NCBI RefSeq assembly: GCF_964355755.1
Contig: NC_092674.1
Location: 18,118,501-18,182,500, forward strand
Length of the DNA: 64,000 nt
DNA from: Antedon mediterranea
Taxonomy: Eukaryota > Echinodermata > Crinoidea > Comatulida > Antedonidae
Direction: 5' to 3'
Shown here: piece after piece, positions 27,201 to 42,200 of the stretch
Position numbering within the stretch: position 1 is the first letter of the stretch
Layout of the letters: each line of letters starts with the position of its first letter
Notes under the pieces: generated by a model
The model's database searches: none
Seen by the model: only the letters and a program-made list of their open reading frames with translations
What the model was told of the DNA's origin: nothing
Translations under genes and position numbers: made by a program

Positions 27201-30200
27201 GATTTTAACATTGACCTACTTAAACATCAGTTTGATTATCAATCCAACAATTTTGTTAATTCTGTCTTTAGTAATTTCTTTTACCTATAATCAATAGACC
27301 AACTTGTATTACCCGAACGTCAGCAACATTAATTGACAACATATTAACTAATCAAATTGAATCATCAATAGTGACATTAGTGATCATTTGCCCATTTTTA
27401 ACATTACACCCCTATCAAATATACCAAACCGTCCCAAAATCTATGTAAACCCTAATCATACCTACAGAAAATTTAACAAAACAAATATTTCAAACTTAAA
27501 AAACGATTTGACAAACATGAATTGGACTGGTGTTTATGGTACGGATGATCCTAATATTGCTTTACTTTCATTTGAAACTGAATTTAAACGACTGTATGAT
27601 AAACATTTTCAAATTCAAGAGCAGTCTGCAGGAACAAAAATAATAAAGACCTGGATGATGAATGAACTTTAAAATTTAATAAAGCATAAACAAAAACTGT
27701 ATTCCAAATCCCTCCGCTATTCCAATGACAAAAACATTAATGAATATAAACAAAGGGAACGTAACTGATGATCCCAACATAATTTCAAATCATTTTAATA
27801 ATTTTTTTGTTGATATTGGACCTACCCTCGCCAAAAATATAGACACATCTAATGCAAATTTGAGAAAATTACCTCCCTCCGCCATCCATAAATTCTTTAT
27901 TTCTTAATCCTGTGACTGTTTTTGAGATCATGGATATTGTTATGCGCCTCAAAAATGGTAAAGCACCTGGCATTGATGATATTAACTCGTCTATTATTAT
28001 CCCTTTCATTTCTGAACCCCTCTGCTACATTTTCAATCTTTGTTTTATAAATGGCAACTTTAAACTAGCTAAAGTAACTCCTATTTTTAAAACTGGTGAC
28101 AAATCTGATTCCAGTAATTACCGTCCTATACCAGTGCTACCGATATTTTCCAAAATACTACGCCTTATTTATGATCGAACATACAATTATCTTCAGAAAA
28201 ATAATATACTTTACAATAAACAATTTGGCTTTCGTAAGAACTATAATACATCTACCGCACTTCTTTAATTAACAAATGAAATTGTTGGGGCTTTCGAGAG
28301 GTGTGAAATTGCCATTGGTATTTTCATTGACCTCTCGATGGCCTTTGATACAATTGATCACGATATTTTATCATATAAGTATAATTATGGAATCTGTGGC
28401 CCTGTATATAATTTATTCAAAAGCTACCTCTGAAACATAAATTTAAACACACCCTTTCTGATTTTCTTCCTATTATTTGTGGAGTCCCTCAAGGTTCTCT
28501 GCTTGGGCCTCTATTATTTTTATTATACATAAATGATATCCATAATAATGCCTCGAATATGTTTTCGTTTCTGTTGTATGCTGATGACACAACCCTAATT
28601 TACACTGATAAAAATGTAGATTCCCTTTTTAAAATATCAACTGAAAATCTATTAATTTTAACATACTTTTCTGCAAACAACTTTCTGTTAATTTAAAGAA
28701 GTGTTGTTGTATGGTGTTAAAAAATTCACAAATACCACTAAATACCCGTACTTTCAAATTAAAAATCAATTAATACCTATTGTTGAGAAAACTAAATTTG
28801 CAGTAATTGATTAATAATAATGTTTAGCGTTTATTACCGTACCGGTAAATGAAGTACCTTCATCGGGGATTGTTAGTCGCGCATGTTTTCCGGAAAAGGT
28901 AAGCTACGATTGTTTTGCTGTTTTCTAGTGCGCTGTGCAGCATAATTTTCAGTGAATTTTACGTGTGAGTACCATTTCCGGCCATCTAGGGGTGTCATTT
29001 AACAAAATTAAGTAATACTTTTATTACTGTTCAGTGTTTAAAAAAATTATTAGAAAGAATTCATATTACGTTTCTGTATTATAACAATTTTCAAGGACAA
29101 ATGTCATTCTATTTTTTTATATAGACTTTCAAGGAAATTAAGGACGCGTACGAACCCTGTCCTGTGTATGTGGCATGCTTTGCATACATTTTGAGAATTT
29201 CCAGTTATTTACGTCAAAGATTTAAATAAAATATTTTAGAATCACTGGTGAGCTTCGCTGGCTTATAATTGGTCAATTTTTACTTTCACCCTTTATACTG
29301 TATCTCATCTGTGAGATTAGTGCGCATACCCTTAAGTTGTTATAATAGGTCAATTTTGACGGTTGACCCTTTATATCTCTTCCAGATTCGTAAAATTCTG
29401 GTATATAAAAGTTGGATGGCAATTGTCCCCTGATACAGTCCCCTTTTTGTAAATTGTATTTATATTTGAATTATTATTAATAAACTCTTACTTGGACATC
29501 CAAGCTATTTTAAGGTCACGAATAGCATCTGCAAATTCTTCTTCTTTATTTTTATCTTTTGACTTATCAGCTTTAGTATTACTTGCTTTGTGGGGCGTCT
29601 GTGTTAATACATACATAAAAGGATAGCTGTCCTGTACCAAAAACAAAGAAAAAAACAAACAATTATGATGATGAGTTAACATCAATTGTAAAATTATTAT
29701 TTAAGAAAACGTTGTATCATTGTTTAAATTCTTTCAATTTATCACGAACTAAAACACAAAAAAAAGAAAGAAAATAAAATTTAATTGATTTGATATCGAC
29801 TTGACTAAATGTGTACCGCCAAACCAAAACCAGGCGTTTGTCGGCAGCAAGGGATTTCTGTAAAATGCTTCTGAATGTGTAAAACCTATATCTTGACCAT
29901 TTTTAGTTTTTTAAATAATCTTACAGAAAATTTACCGTAGATTCCAAAAATCTATGTATTTTAAAGAAATTATAAGTATAAATCAATGAAAATAACATTT
30001 TAATGAGACCCCCTTTTTCGTCTTTGGTGAAAAAATCAAGTTCTATTCTGTAATTTGTGTCTATTTCTAACAAACTTTTACCTCTTTGATTATGAGAAGA
30101 CCCCTTAATGTGTGGTATTTTTAGAAAGCTCGTGAAAAAATCTTTCCAAAGATAAAGGTTGTAGGTCATGTAAAATAATAGTATAGCCAATCAAACACAT

Positions 30201-33200
30201 TCTTTAATAACCTTTTGGTATAAGCAAACCAGTCTTGTTGCTACGGAATCCTGAAACAGGCAATTTGATTGGCTAACAGAGTGGCTCAAGTCATTGAAGC
30301 GTTAAATTTGCCTTTAACAGCTATTCAAAGTACACTGAGGAAGCGGTAAGGTTTTAACAAAACATTCTTACTGTAAAAAACATTCAATATTAATTTATAC
30401 TTGCTATTTATGCATCCTAGATAATAATAAAACAACATAGAATAGTTTAATGATTTATATAATATGAAAAGTAGAAATATTGGCTTCGCTAGCGAATCGT
30501 AAACAACAAGAGGTTAGAAAGTACGAAATGACTTTCTAGCGCGACACACTCAGTTTGGTGAACACAGAAACACTTTTGATCAAAATATTAGGCCTAGCCT
30601 AGGCATAAGATAAGAGATGAACTGTATGCCAGCTTAGTACTTCAAGTTAGCCTAGTAAAACCACCTAGCATACCTTGGTCTAGGCCTAGCCCAAAAAAAA
30701 AGATTTTTAAATGTGTTTAAAAAAGTTTAATTTAATTTTCCATTCTGTTTTCAGATCTTGATTGGTAATACTGTAATGTATACCAATAGTTTTGACAGTG
30801 GTGGTGATGCTGTTGCTACTTTCTCTTCTCAAACAACTCCAATAATGGTGATACGGTGCTTAATATAACTTTACAAAAATGACTTTGATTCTGATGATAC
30901 ATGACACATGTATTCTATTATGCAACGTAACCCTGAATAAAACCGTGAAATAATTGTATCGAAAAATATGTATGTATTTAAAAGACCCGGCACAAAAGAT
31001 GATAATACTGTTGTAACACGCAGCCTGAAATGACCAAAATGTTATAATTTAAAGTGTACCAATTGTAAATAAATTTAAACACATCAAACACAATCAACTG
31101 TCTGTGTATCGTTAATTTTGGTTCATTTCTATATGTTGTATTTTTATTGTCACTTTATTAATAGTACTTATTTATAGTTATTACAAGCCTCACACATAAC
31201 ATAAGTTTAGTAAAAAAAACTTTACTAACGTATGTTGTTATTTGAAGTCTCATTTGACAATGTTAATGTTACTGGATTTCTTTGAAAATTTCAATGATTA
31301 TAGAAAAATGTATTAGTTACATTTGTGCTAACTTTCAAAGTCATAGGTATACTAGAAGTTAGCGTTGTCAAGGTGAACATGAGTCGCTGTCTGCCAGCAC
31401 ATTTAAACTTCCTGTTTGAACTATTGTTGATCTTTGAATGCATTTTTCACTGCTAAATAAAAATGAATTCTTACTTGTATTTCTTTACTTATTGTATCAT
31501 TACTCTAAAAATACTTGACCAAATTGAATAATTTTTTCAGTATTTTAAAGCAAATTATGTGCTCTCTACAAATATCTTTAAAACTCAAAATGTCACATTT
31601 ACGACAAATGCCTGGTTTTGATTTGGCTGTACACAAATATTAAATAATATTTCAAAATACAGTATACAGTATCTAAACTCACTGGTTTCAAACCAACATT
31701 TCTTTTTCCCTCTGACCCTTGATCTGCTTGGGTGCCTTTGTTCCACTTGACCTGGCAACAAGGTCAAAGGTCAGAGAAAAAATTAAAATATTAAACCGAT
31801 GACATGCAATTGAAAGAGATATAAACTTGCAATCTTGTAATTTGTTATTAGTATCAATATTAGGTTTAATCTGTGAACAAATTAAAAAAAACAAATCTAA
31901 TTGATTATCCATGCTTGATGGATAATTTGTGTTATCTGATCATCTTTTTTTCCTGTTATCCACATCTAATGTGAATAACCATTGTGACTGTCAAGTTTGT
32001 ATATTTTCTTTAACCAACCATCATCATCAAAGTTACTCTCATTTCTCTCCAGGATTTTTGTACGGGATGTTTCTCATTATATAAACCTATATTTGATCTG
32101 ATCTTTTGATGACGTCAGCATGACTTACACTTACACACTGGATATAGTAAAAATAACTTACAGATTAGATTAGCGGTGTTAATACTTGGAACTTTTTACA
32201 TTGGTCAATGTGTGAAATACGTATAGGAAATTTTCAGTTGGGCAACTTTGTCAAGTCACAACCCACAAAAAAATATTTCTATATATTATATAGATTATGT
32301 AAATATGTGAATGCAATTGGTCGAAATGGCATCACATGTAATTTTTGTGCCTCCATCATTAGACAAATAAAATCCAATGAAATTATGTTATATAATTTTC
32401 GCGTAGTAACTCGCACTGTGTTACTAGACAAATACAAATACAACAAATATTGGTTGTCAAACTCGCGATGTCTGTATCGCAAGACATTGCTCTAACCGTT
32501 GCAACATCAAACAAGCTTGCAATAATATATCACCTGACATATTTATTTATATGATTACATAGAGCCCTCATCTACCCAGCTCTATGTGGCCGGCTATATG
32601 AAATAACAAATGTCGCCTTCTATATTGGTGAATTATTACCTTCTTCTATATTATAATAGCACTAAGCCAAAATTCGTTTCTCATCTCCTCTTAAACCGCA
32701 AGTCCGATACCAGCGGAAAATTTGTACGAAAAATACGTTTTTTATTAGACCAATTTCTTTGCAACTGCCAAATGCTGCATCCCTCAGGGATGTCGATTTT
32801 AACCAGGTTAAACTATGAACAAAATTCTTACCCACTACATACTATATACCAGGATGAATTGATATATTAAAATATAAAAATATTATTAACATTTATCAGT
32901 AGAAATGTTGTATTCGTTTTTAAAATCTTTAATTTGAAATACTTTGCGAAACAAGTTAATACTTTAAGTTTGGTCACACCATATTCAAAATGGTATATAT
33001 TTTAAATCAGCATTAGGTGTACAAAATATTTTTTTATTTTGATATTAATAGTTTTAAATTTAAAGATAAAAATTTGGCTGTATCTAAATAAGTTTTGGCT
33101 ACAAAATATGATAAAACTTGTATTATACCTTTTTTCCAAGATCACCTTTAGCCAATGTCATTGTGCCGGTAAGAATCTGACCCAAAGTTGCTCCTTTTGG

Positions 33201-36200
33201 CAACCTATCATCAGGTATTGGTGGAATAAATATAGGCACTGAATTTCCTGCCATGAGGTTCATTGTGTTGAACTTGTTCTTGCCATTAAGAGCAGACAGA
33301 ACTGATGGAAACATATCAATGGTGAAGCTTGTTGACAATTTCTGATCAATAAGCATAACCATATCTTTGATTTTTTCTAGCATTTCTTTCTTCTCATGAC
33401 GTACTTGAAATCGTAAAGTATAGTCACCCTTTTCCAGCTTTAATGTGTACTGATGAATAATAATTGTAAACAATTAAGGATTATTCCAAGTCTAGGTGTA
33501 CTTCGTTTAAGTCTGCATTTGCAAGACATTTTTATTCGCATCCACTTATATACAGGTTTCAATAAAATAATACTTTTGAGCATTCTGTATGGTAAACATA
33601 CTGACGAAATGAATATAAAAATGGAATTTCATATCAAGTCTAATAAACATATACCGGTATTAAGGAAATTAATAATTACTTGTTGAGGATAAGCATCACC
33701 AGCACCTATATATTGCTTGTTGCTGTCAAAAAGCATCCAAAGTTGACTCTCATATTCAGATTCATATAGTAGGTCACTTAGTAAAGGGCAGTTGGGCGTG
33801 ATCTCTGATGTTTTACTCTATTCAAAATGAAATAAGAATTAGTTATGGCATACAAAATCTCGTTTTCAAGAAAAGAACATGATTTTACATATTGTTGGAA
33901 TACACTCTGTATCAGGTTTACAATATAGTAGATGATACTTTTACCTGATGAAAATTATATGTAAGAAGTAGTTCATATATTTGTCTACCCTCTGTTAGAA
34001 CATCTCTAGAGCCAAGTGGTTTGATTTTGGCATCAGAAGGCCTAAAAAAGAATCCATTTTTAAAATAAGAGCATAGACTAAATAAACATTCAAAATATTA
34101 AATGAAATTATGAATAATGACCATCATGCACATGTGTGCTTTAAAACTTTAAAATTATCAAAATCAATTTAAGATTAAATTAGAGCGCCGTTCCGCAACC
34201 TGTGGGTCACGAAAAAAAATTGATGGGTCGCGAAATCGTCTCTGATGCTGAAACTTGTTGGGGAATAGGGGGGAATTCCTGTTTAGGACAATTAGGATTT
34301 AATCACCTACGAGTTGGTTCTACTGCGATAGTTTGCTGTAGTTGCTGCCGAGGGCTTTTAAAGTTCTGCTTTACTTGTATGATGTGGACCGGCGCTAGGA
34401 ACTTCTACAATGAACATACAGTAATAAGAAAAGCCTAAACTAGGTTCAGTCTAACCAGTAGAGTCAGAATAGTTTGAGTGAGGAGGACAGTGGTTTTTCC
34501 TTGCCAATATACATAAATAAGTCCAAAACCACAACAAAAAAAATCATTTTAAATACGATCTTTAATTTTTCAAAATCTCTATCATTTTCAGCCAACTAGA
34601 GGTGCCATTTATCATGAATTTTACGTGCGAGTGTACCATTTCACCCCTTTTATGAACACTGATCAAGAAATTGGCCATAGGAATATCTCAACATAGATAC
34701 TGTACATAATTCTATTCATTCTAATGAATAACATCACAGTTAAATCTCTCATCACAAGGATCATTATTGGTTATCCGCAACGAAGTTGCTGGATAACCTC
34801 TTTAGTCCGGTGGCAGGAGGGGGAATCACCACCCGAAAGGGGACAAATTGCCATCCAACTTTTCTAGACTAGAATTTTCCGTAGATTACGAATATGGAAG
34901 GTAATCGATCAGGATAGGAAGCGTTTTCGAGATATAACGGGTCAAAGTTCAAAATTGACCAATTACAACAATGTATGTATATGTATTACTGTATAACAAA
35001 TTTATTGAAGCACAATTTGGTCTTTTATTACATTTTTATGATTATAAGTGTCTATTCTTTCTTTCTTTCTTTCTTTATTTACCCATAAATATAAATTATA
35101 AACATTGTAATAATATACAAATAATAATAATTATATCAAGGGAAGGGCTAAAAAATAGTTAAAACTAATCAAGTTCAGCCCCTAAACGTTGAAGTATAAA
35201 TAGTTATATAAATAAATTAGGGCTACTTGTCTAAAATAAAATTAATATACATAAACATTTTTTTTTTTTTAAATACACTTTCTCTCAAATATATACAATA
35301 TAATTCTCTTATAAAACTAGACATGAAACTCGTCACTTTGACGAGTTAGTTATCCGCACGACAGATGCCACGTGCACGTCATACGTTAAAAACTATAATA
35401 AGAGGTGGTCCTGTATTTTCGCCTTGTATTATAATTATACAGTACACTGTGTATAAAAGGAGTCATTAATTCTACATGATACAGAGGGCGGCAAACAACA
35501 ATTTGCTCACATCAGAGACTATGCTGGTGTACATTGTACTACTGTATATTATATGACATATTAACTGAATTATGGGACCTGCCTTTAATTCAAATATTTA
35601 ACATGATGACGTCATAAAAAAAACAACACAACGATAGCAATTTCTGAAGAAAATTATCTTAGCAACAACATATTAACGTGTAGAAGAAATTTGAATACGT
35701 AAAATGTTGGTGCGCGCACATTTAAATGTGATGAACTATTACGCAAAATATGAAAATACGACTTTTTTTATTCAACTGGCAATATGATGACGTCACAACA
35801 TCCGATTGGCAAAATGTTTACATGAATTCGTATCTACAATCCTATAGCTTCCAGAAAACGTTTTAATCGTGATTATCACATTTTATTCTTACGAGCTATT
35901 ACAGATTAAAATTTACTGTAAAGATGAAATTAATGACCCACGTAATTAAAATTTTTAGGCATGATGACGTTATAAAAATTTAAATATTTTTATCTCATGC
36001 TAAAGAAAGTTGATTGACCTAGACAATATATAAATATAGGAGAAAAAGGAATACAGATAAGCGTGATGCGCTCCATTGAATGTGATGAGCAATAACGAAA
36101 CAGACAAAAATCCTATATTTTACATTCGTGTGGCCATACGATTACGTCACAATGTTTTTTTAGCCTTATCGATGCATGATCCGATATCTGCAACTCATCA

Positions 36201-39200
36201 ACTTCTATATTTTGTAATAAAAATAAACGGTTCACGGTTTACTTTAGAAACTATGACTGTTTAAAAAAAGACATTATTTTGATGATTTTTTAAGCTTTTT
36301 CATAAAAAACGCGCACAAATTGTCTAATTCAACGTGTTCGTATGGCGTTATTTAAACTGGAAAAGTTCTAAATTGTTTTCAAAATTACTAGGAAAGGCTT
36401 GAAAAATATAATTCAAGAGAAAAAAATATGTTTTTATCGCTACGTGCGCACCGCGTGCGTAAAAAATTGCGCGCCCGTGGGAATTTTTGACATGCTCAAA
36501 ATGACATGAAACGCGTAAAAAGTTGATTAGAAATTAATTTTGCGCATTTTGAAATTTTAAATGCGCGTGCGCGCGTAACTTCTTGTGAAACATGCCATTT
36601 TTAATCCGTAGAAAGTTTGCCCCTGATATGACTTAAATTTTGTCAAAGTGTCAATACTAAATGACTTTTGGTTTTTAATCTATGATCAATCATTGAAATT
36701 CATAAAATTGCGCGTAAGTCACGTTGCGCAACTATGACGTCATTCAAAAATAGGAGGTGCACAACTTCACGTAAATGCCCATATGTTGTCAAAGTTATGA
36801 AATGTTATGTTTACACATTTTAGAGAAACGCGACTCACAAAAAGGAAGGAAGGAAAGAAGAATAATACAGAAAAAAAATGTTGATCTCATACAATAACAA
36901 GGAGTTATCCGCTTGGTATACCAAGCGGATAACTAATAAATAAATATCACTATACAAACAATTAGTATGTTTTCATTTATTTTTTGAATTTGCTTTTTGT
37001 TAGAAACCTTAAATTATCCGGGATTTCATTCCAGAGCTTTGCACCAGAATACTTGATGGAATGTTGTCCTATGTTTGTTCTATATTTTGGTACATACAAC
37101 TTTTCTCTAGTCTGAGACCTTGATGAATAACGAAAATGAATATATACAAAAAATATTTAGGAGTTGTATCTGGAAATTTACCATGTAAACTATCATGAAC
37201 AAATAAAGTAATTAAATACTGATGCTGCTGATAAATATTTAAAATTTTAAGTTCTTTGAATAATAATGATGTTGGTGCTAGTCTATCAGAATAAGTCAAT
37301 GTGCGTATAATACGTTTTTGTGTTAAATATACTGGTTTTAAATGAGTTTTATAAGTGTTACCCCAAGCTTCTAATGCAAATGAAATATGAGGCAAAATAA
37401 AACAATTATATAAAAGCACCAAAATTGATTGGGGTACAACATATTTAAGTTTGTACAATAAACCAGCCTTAGAACTAATAATTTTATTAACCTTATTAGA
37501 ATGCACTTTCCATGTAAAGTCTATTATCTATATCTACCCCAATGTAAGTTGTAGCTTCAACTTCATCTAATTTTGATTCCTTTATGTATATATCCCCCTT
37601 TACTTCAATTATTGTATGCTGATTACGAAATATAATATAATTTGTCTTTTTAGAATTAATTGTCAACTTATTAACATCACACCAATCTACTATATGTTTC
37701 AACTGCTCATTTACATTTGTTAGGTCAACAATTTCATGTGGATTAAAAGAACAAAATAAACTAGTATCATCTGCAAATAATCGTGTATCAAAGAAGTCAG
37801 AAGAGTTTACAATATCATTTACATAAATAAGAAACAATGTAGGTCCTAAGACCGACCCTTGTGGTACTCCACAAGTTATTGACTTCTCATTAGACTCTAT
37901 TCCATTTACACTGATACATTGTTTCCTATTATATAAATAATTTTTAAATAAAGCTAATGGCAACACTCTTATCCCATATCCATATCTCTTATCCAGTAGT
38001 ATTTGATGATTGACTGTATCGAATGCTTTCTTTAGATCTAAAAATATTCCAACAACTATGTTTCCCTTATCTAATTTCTCAGACAAATTTTGTACTAACT
38101 CAATAATAGCAAGTTTTGTGCTGTACCCTTCTCTAAATCCATACTGTTGATGATATAATAAATCAAATTTACCGTACTTAAATAACATAAAAGTTGCTTA
38201 TTTATAATTTTCTCAAATACTTTACTAAATTGTGGCAATACAGATATTGGTCTGTAATTCCCTGGATCTGATGGCAGACCCTTTTTAAATAATGGAAATA
38301 CCTTTGCTTTTTTTAAGTCATCAGGGAAGATCCCTGTAGATAATGACAAATTAATTATATACGTAAAAGGTCTAGATATATAATCTGCTGCATATATAAT
38401 TAATTTAGGATTAATTTGGTCCAAGCCTACAGCTTTATTCTTATCTAAACCCTTTAAGATATCATTTACTTCTTCATCAACAACATAATTGAAAAATAAT
38501 GAATTTTGGGGTACAGTTGATAAATATATATTATGATTTACATTTGTGTTATCAATACATTCTTCTGCAAGATTTTTTCCAATTGAAACAAAGTAATCGT
38601 TGAAACCATTAATTATTGCTGTTTGATTAGTTTCTATATTAACATTGCCATCACATGATTTAATTTCTAATTTATTAGGTAATTTCATTTTCTTCTTACC
38701 TCTTCCTAAAATATCATTAATAATTTCCCATATTTTATTTGTATTACCACACTTTTCTTCAAATTGATCTGAGTAATATTTCTGTTTTGCTGTTCTTAAG
38801 GTGTTTGTAAGACAATTTCGATATCGTTTATACTTTGCTAACATATCTACATTGTAATTACTTTTTATTACCTTTGAAAATAACCTATGTTTATGCTTAA
38901 TTTATTTTTTTATACTAGAATTAATCCATGGTTTCTTTAGTTTCTTTCTTGGGTTAACAGTTTTTAAAACTAATGGTGCATGTTTATTACAAACTTCTAG
39001 AAATAACCTTTTAAACTCTGTGTAAGCAGAATTTACCTCTTGACTATCAAATACTTCAGACCAATTTACATTCATAAGATCATGTTGGAAGTGTTGGATA
39101 TTAAACTTGGAAAATTTTCTAAATTTGATTTGATCAGTCTGTTGGAAGTAGTCATTAAGGTTCTCTAACATACAAAAAGTAGCCAAATGGTCTGATATAT

Positions 39201-42200
39201 CTAATTCTATGGTTCCTGAAGTTAAAAATCTAGAATGGATATTTGTATACACATGATCAATCGTTGTTCTTGAGCTACTGGTTATTCGTGTATATACATT
39301 AATAAGTTGTATAAAGTTTAAGCAAGACAAGCTATTTTTTAGACTTAAAGCATCTGCAGCATTTAAATTACTTGCATTAATATTAAAATCCCCAATTAAT
39401 ATGCATTCAGTACCTTGTTGTTTAATATTTGCAAGTGACAATTCTAGGCTTTCAATAAATTCCTCAACGTTTGTATTTGGTTGCCTATATAAAACTCCAA
39501 CTATGAGGGATTTATTTTGACCAACATCTATTTCCAGCCATAAAGACTCAGAATGATGTACATTATAATCAATAGCCGTATAATTAATTGAATCATGTAT
39601 GTACGCTCCTACTCCACCTCCTCTTTGATTAATACGACATTTAGTTTCCAACGAGTAATTATTCATTTTAAACAAATCCTTGTTTGTAACTTGCCACACT
39701 TCCGACAAGGCTATAATTTTAAATTTACTTTGAACCAATTCCTCATAAAATAATTTAAATTCTTCAAAGTTCTTGTTAAGCGATCTAATATTAATGTGAG
39801 ATACTGAAAACACTGATTGAGATTTATTATCAAAAAAATTACAAAATTCAGATGACGAATATGTCTTACAGCTATTATGTAATTGATAATCTAGATTTTG
39901 GTTAGCAATTAAAACCATATAAATAAATATTAAGTACAGAAAAACTATTAGCATTATTATACAATTTTACCAATATCATCTTCACTATTAATAACAATCA
40001 ACATTGAACCCTGTTGTTTGCGTACATAGATGCGCCCATTGTATGTCCACAAATACTTATAGTTCTTTGTCTTCCTTATATCGTTTATTTTTCCCATAAG
40101 ACTACGTTTCTTTTGAGTTAAGTTTTCATTAACATATATGTGGTTTTTACCTGTGTATCCAAGCATATCAGTAGTTGTATTCCTAATCTTTTTCCTGTCA
40201 TTATATACTTGATCACGCTTCTTTCTGCTGCAAAATTTGACAATTATTGGTCTGTCTGTTCTATCTCGATTACCAATCCTATGTGAAGCCTCGATGTCCT
40301 CTTTTTTTATACTACTGTCGATTTCCTTTAGAACTTTCAGTGCAATATCTTCAGTATTTTCATTTGCAATTTGTGATATACCTCTTATTTCAATATTCTC
40401 TCGTCTGCTATACTGATTCTGTTCATCCTGCTCTTTCTCTAATTTCTCCACGTAAGATCTTCGTTATCTTCTTTCAGTTGTTTATTTTCTTGCTCAATGC
40501 TTTTCATCTTAACACAGTTTTCTTCAATTAGTTTGTTAAAGAATTCCATGGACGATTTGATTTCCCTCATATTTTCTAAGAGACTGGGTATAAACTTGAC
40601 TTGGTCTTTTATATCAGATAGTTGTTTCAAAACTGCATCTGTTGGAACATCATCTGCCGAGTCTTCATCTCCAACTATTAACACCTCATCCTCTTTCCCT
40701 TTTCCTTTAACGGTCTTAGGTCTAGGCATCCTTGTTTGTTGTATAGCCTATTCCCACGTGTACTCTTGCTCACCTCACTCAGCTAGTCACTAGAGTGAAC
40801 ACTGCCTGGCTAGTAGCTTCCGGTTTGTGGCTAGGCCTAGCTTTTGGATAACGTGTTAACATCAGATTCAAACCAAACCAGGTGCTAATTTTACAGAATC
40901 CCAACATAAATAAGATATAAATGACACTTAACCACAAATTCTGTTTATAAAATAATTAAAACCGGATAATTTTGGAGCCCTTGAGAGAGCAAAATCCTAA
41001 ATATCCACATGGTCCAAAACGCCCTCAATCACCTTATGAAAAAAAAATCCTTTGTGATTAAGGGTCAAATGTCAATATTGACCAATCATAGAACGTACCT
41101 ATAAAACCAAATTAAAACTAATATTTAATAAAAATTGGATGTTTTCTCATCCTGTTAATCAATCATACGCAATGTAAAAGAGCGAATACATCATTTCATC
41201 AGTTGACATAAGGTCAATTTCATCAGTTGACATAAGGTCAAAGGTCAACATTTTAATACACGTATTAGTTAACAAATAAATGCAAAGTTGTCCAAACTAT
41301 GATATTGATGGTTTTACAAGTAATCAAATTATTTGATTAGTAAAGTTATGTTATTTCATAAAAATTTTGATTAATAGAATAATAATACTGTATTTAATCA
41401 AATCAGACTTCGATCAGGATAGGAAGCGAATAGGAAGAGATAAGGGGTCAAAGTTCAAAATTGACCAATTATAACAATGTATTATACATATGTATTATAA
41501 CCAATTTATTAAAGTTCAATTTGGTCTTTTAATACATTTGTATGGTTATAGGTATTGTATGGTGTTATTCAGTCGCCTTATAAAACAAATACTTTGCAAT
41601 TAAAGGTCAAATGTCAATATTGACCCATCACACAATTTGGATTTAAAACCAAAAAAAACACTAACATTTAAGACAAAATGTTATGTTTTATCATTCTGTT
41701 AAGACATCTATCAATCATACACAATCAAAAGAGCACATTTATCATTACACAAGTTGACATAGGTCAAAGGTCAACATTTGAACAAATGATATATTAAATA
41801 ATGCAAAGTTATTCAAACTATGAGATAAATGTAATCACGTTATTTGATCAGTGAAGTTATGGTATTTTTATATTTTTTCTAGTGCGCATTATTTTAAATG
41901 TTTTAATATAATACTGTAAAATAAATAATAAAATTAATATTATGACGATTAAAATGTTATGATGTTAAAATGTGGCGCTGACCTTCAATGATTTGCCACT
42001 ATACAGTTGCATTTATATTAGGGCTACAATATTCGTTTTTGGAAAATAAACTACTATTCATCAGAACCAGAGAATACCAATTCGTACAGGATAGGGCATA
42101 GGCAGATTCAGGTGGCCAAACTCAATCCACAACTCACTACACAGACAGACCACAATTTTTATATAGCCACAGATAGTTTGGCCCATACAGGAAAGAGTTT

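Larger units (their letters stand above)
36935..40800 (-). mobile_element. Nearly complete two-ORF LINE (non-LTR retrotransposon)
   Basis: On the minus strand a 5' region of some 70 bases precedes ORF1 (40729-39957), two bases separate it from ORF2 (39954-36977), and a short 3' region ends in an AT-rich tail (about 36935-36975). It is the most complete retroelement here. It lies directly against the palindromic end of the Helitron-like element at 36903-36934. Target duplications were not resolved. Confidence 0.9.

Noticed and set aside
31680-31760. A possible extra TPP2 exon on the minus strand between exons F and G (AG before GTCAAGTGGAAC, frame [17 protein letters not shown])
   Set aside because: Exon F (GKK) joins exon G (DSYPF) in phase as in the family, and this sequence matches no TPP2 block. 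An alternative exon cannot be excluded without RNA.
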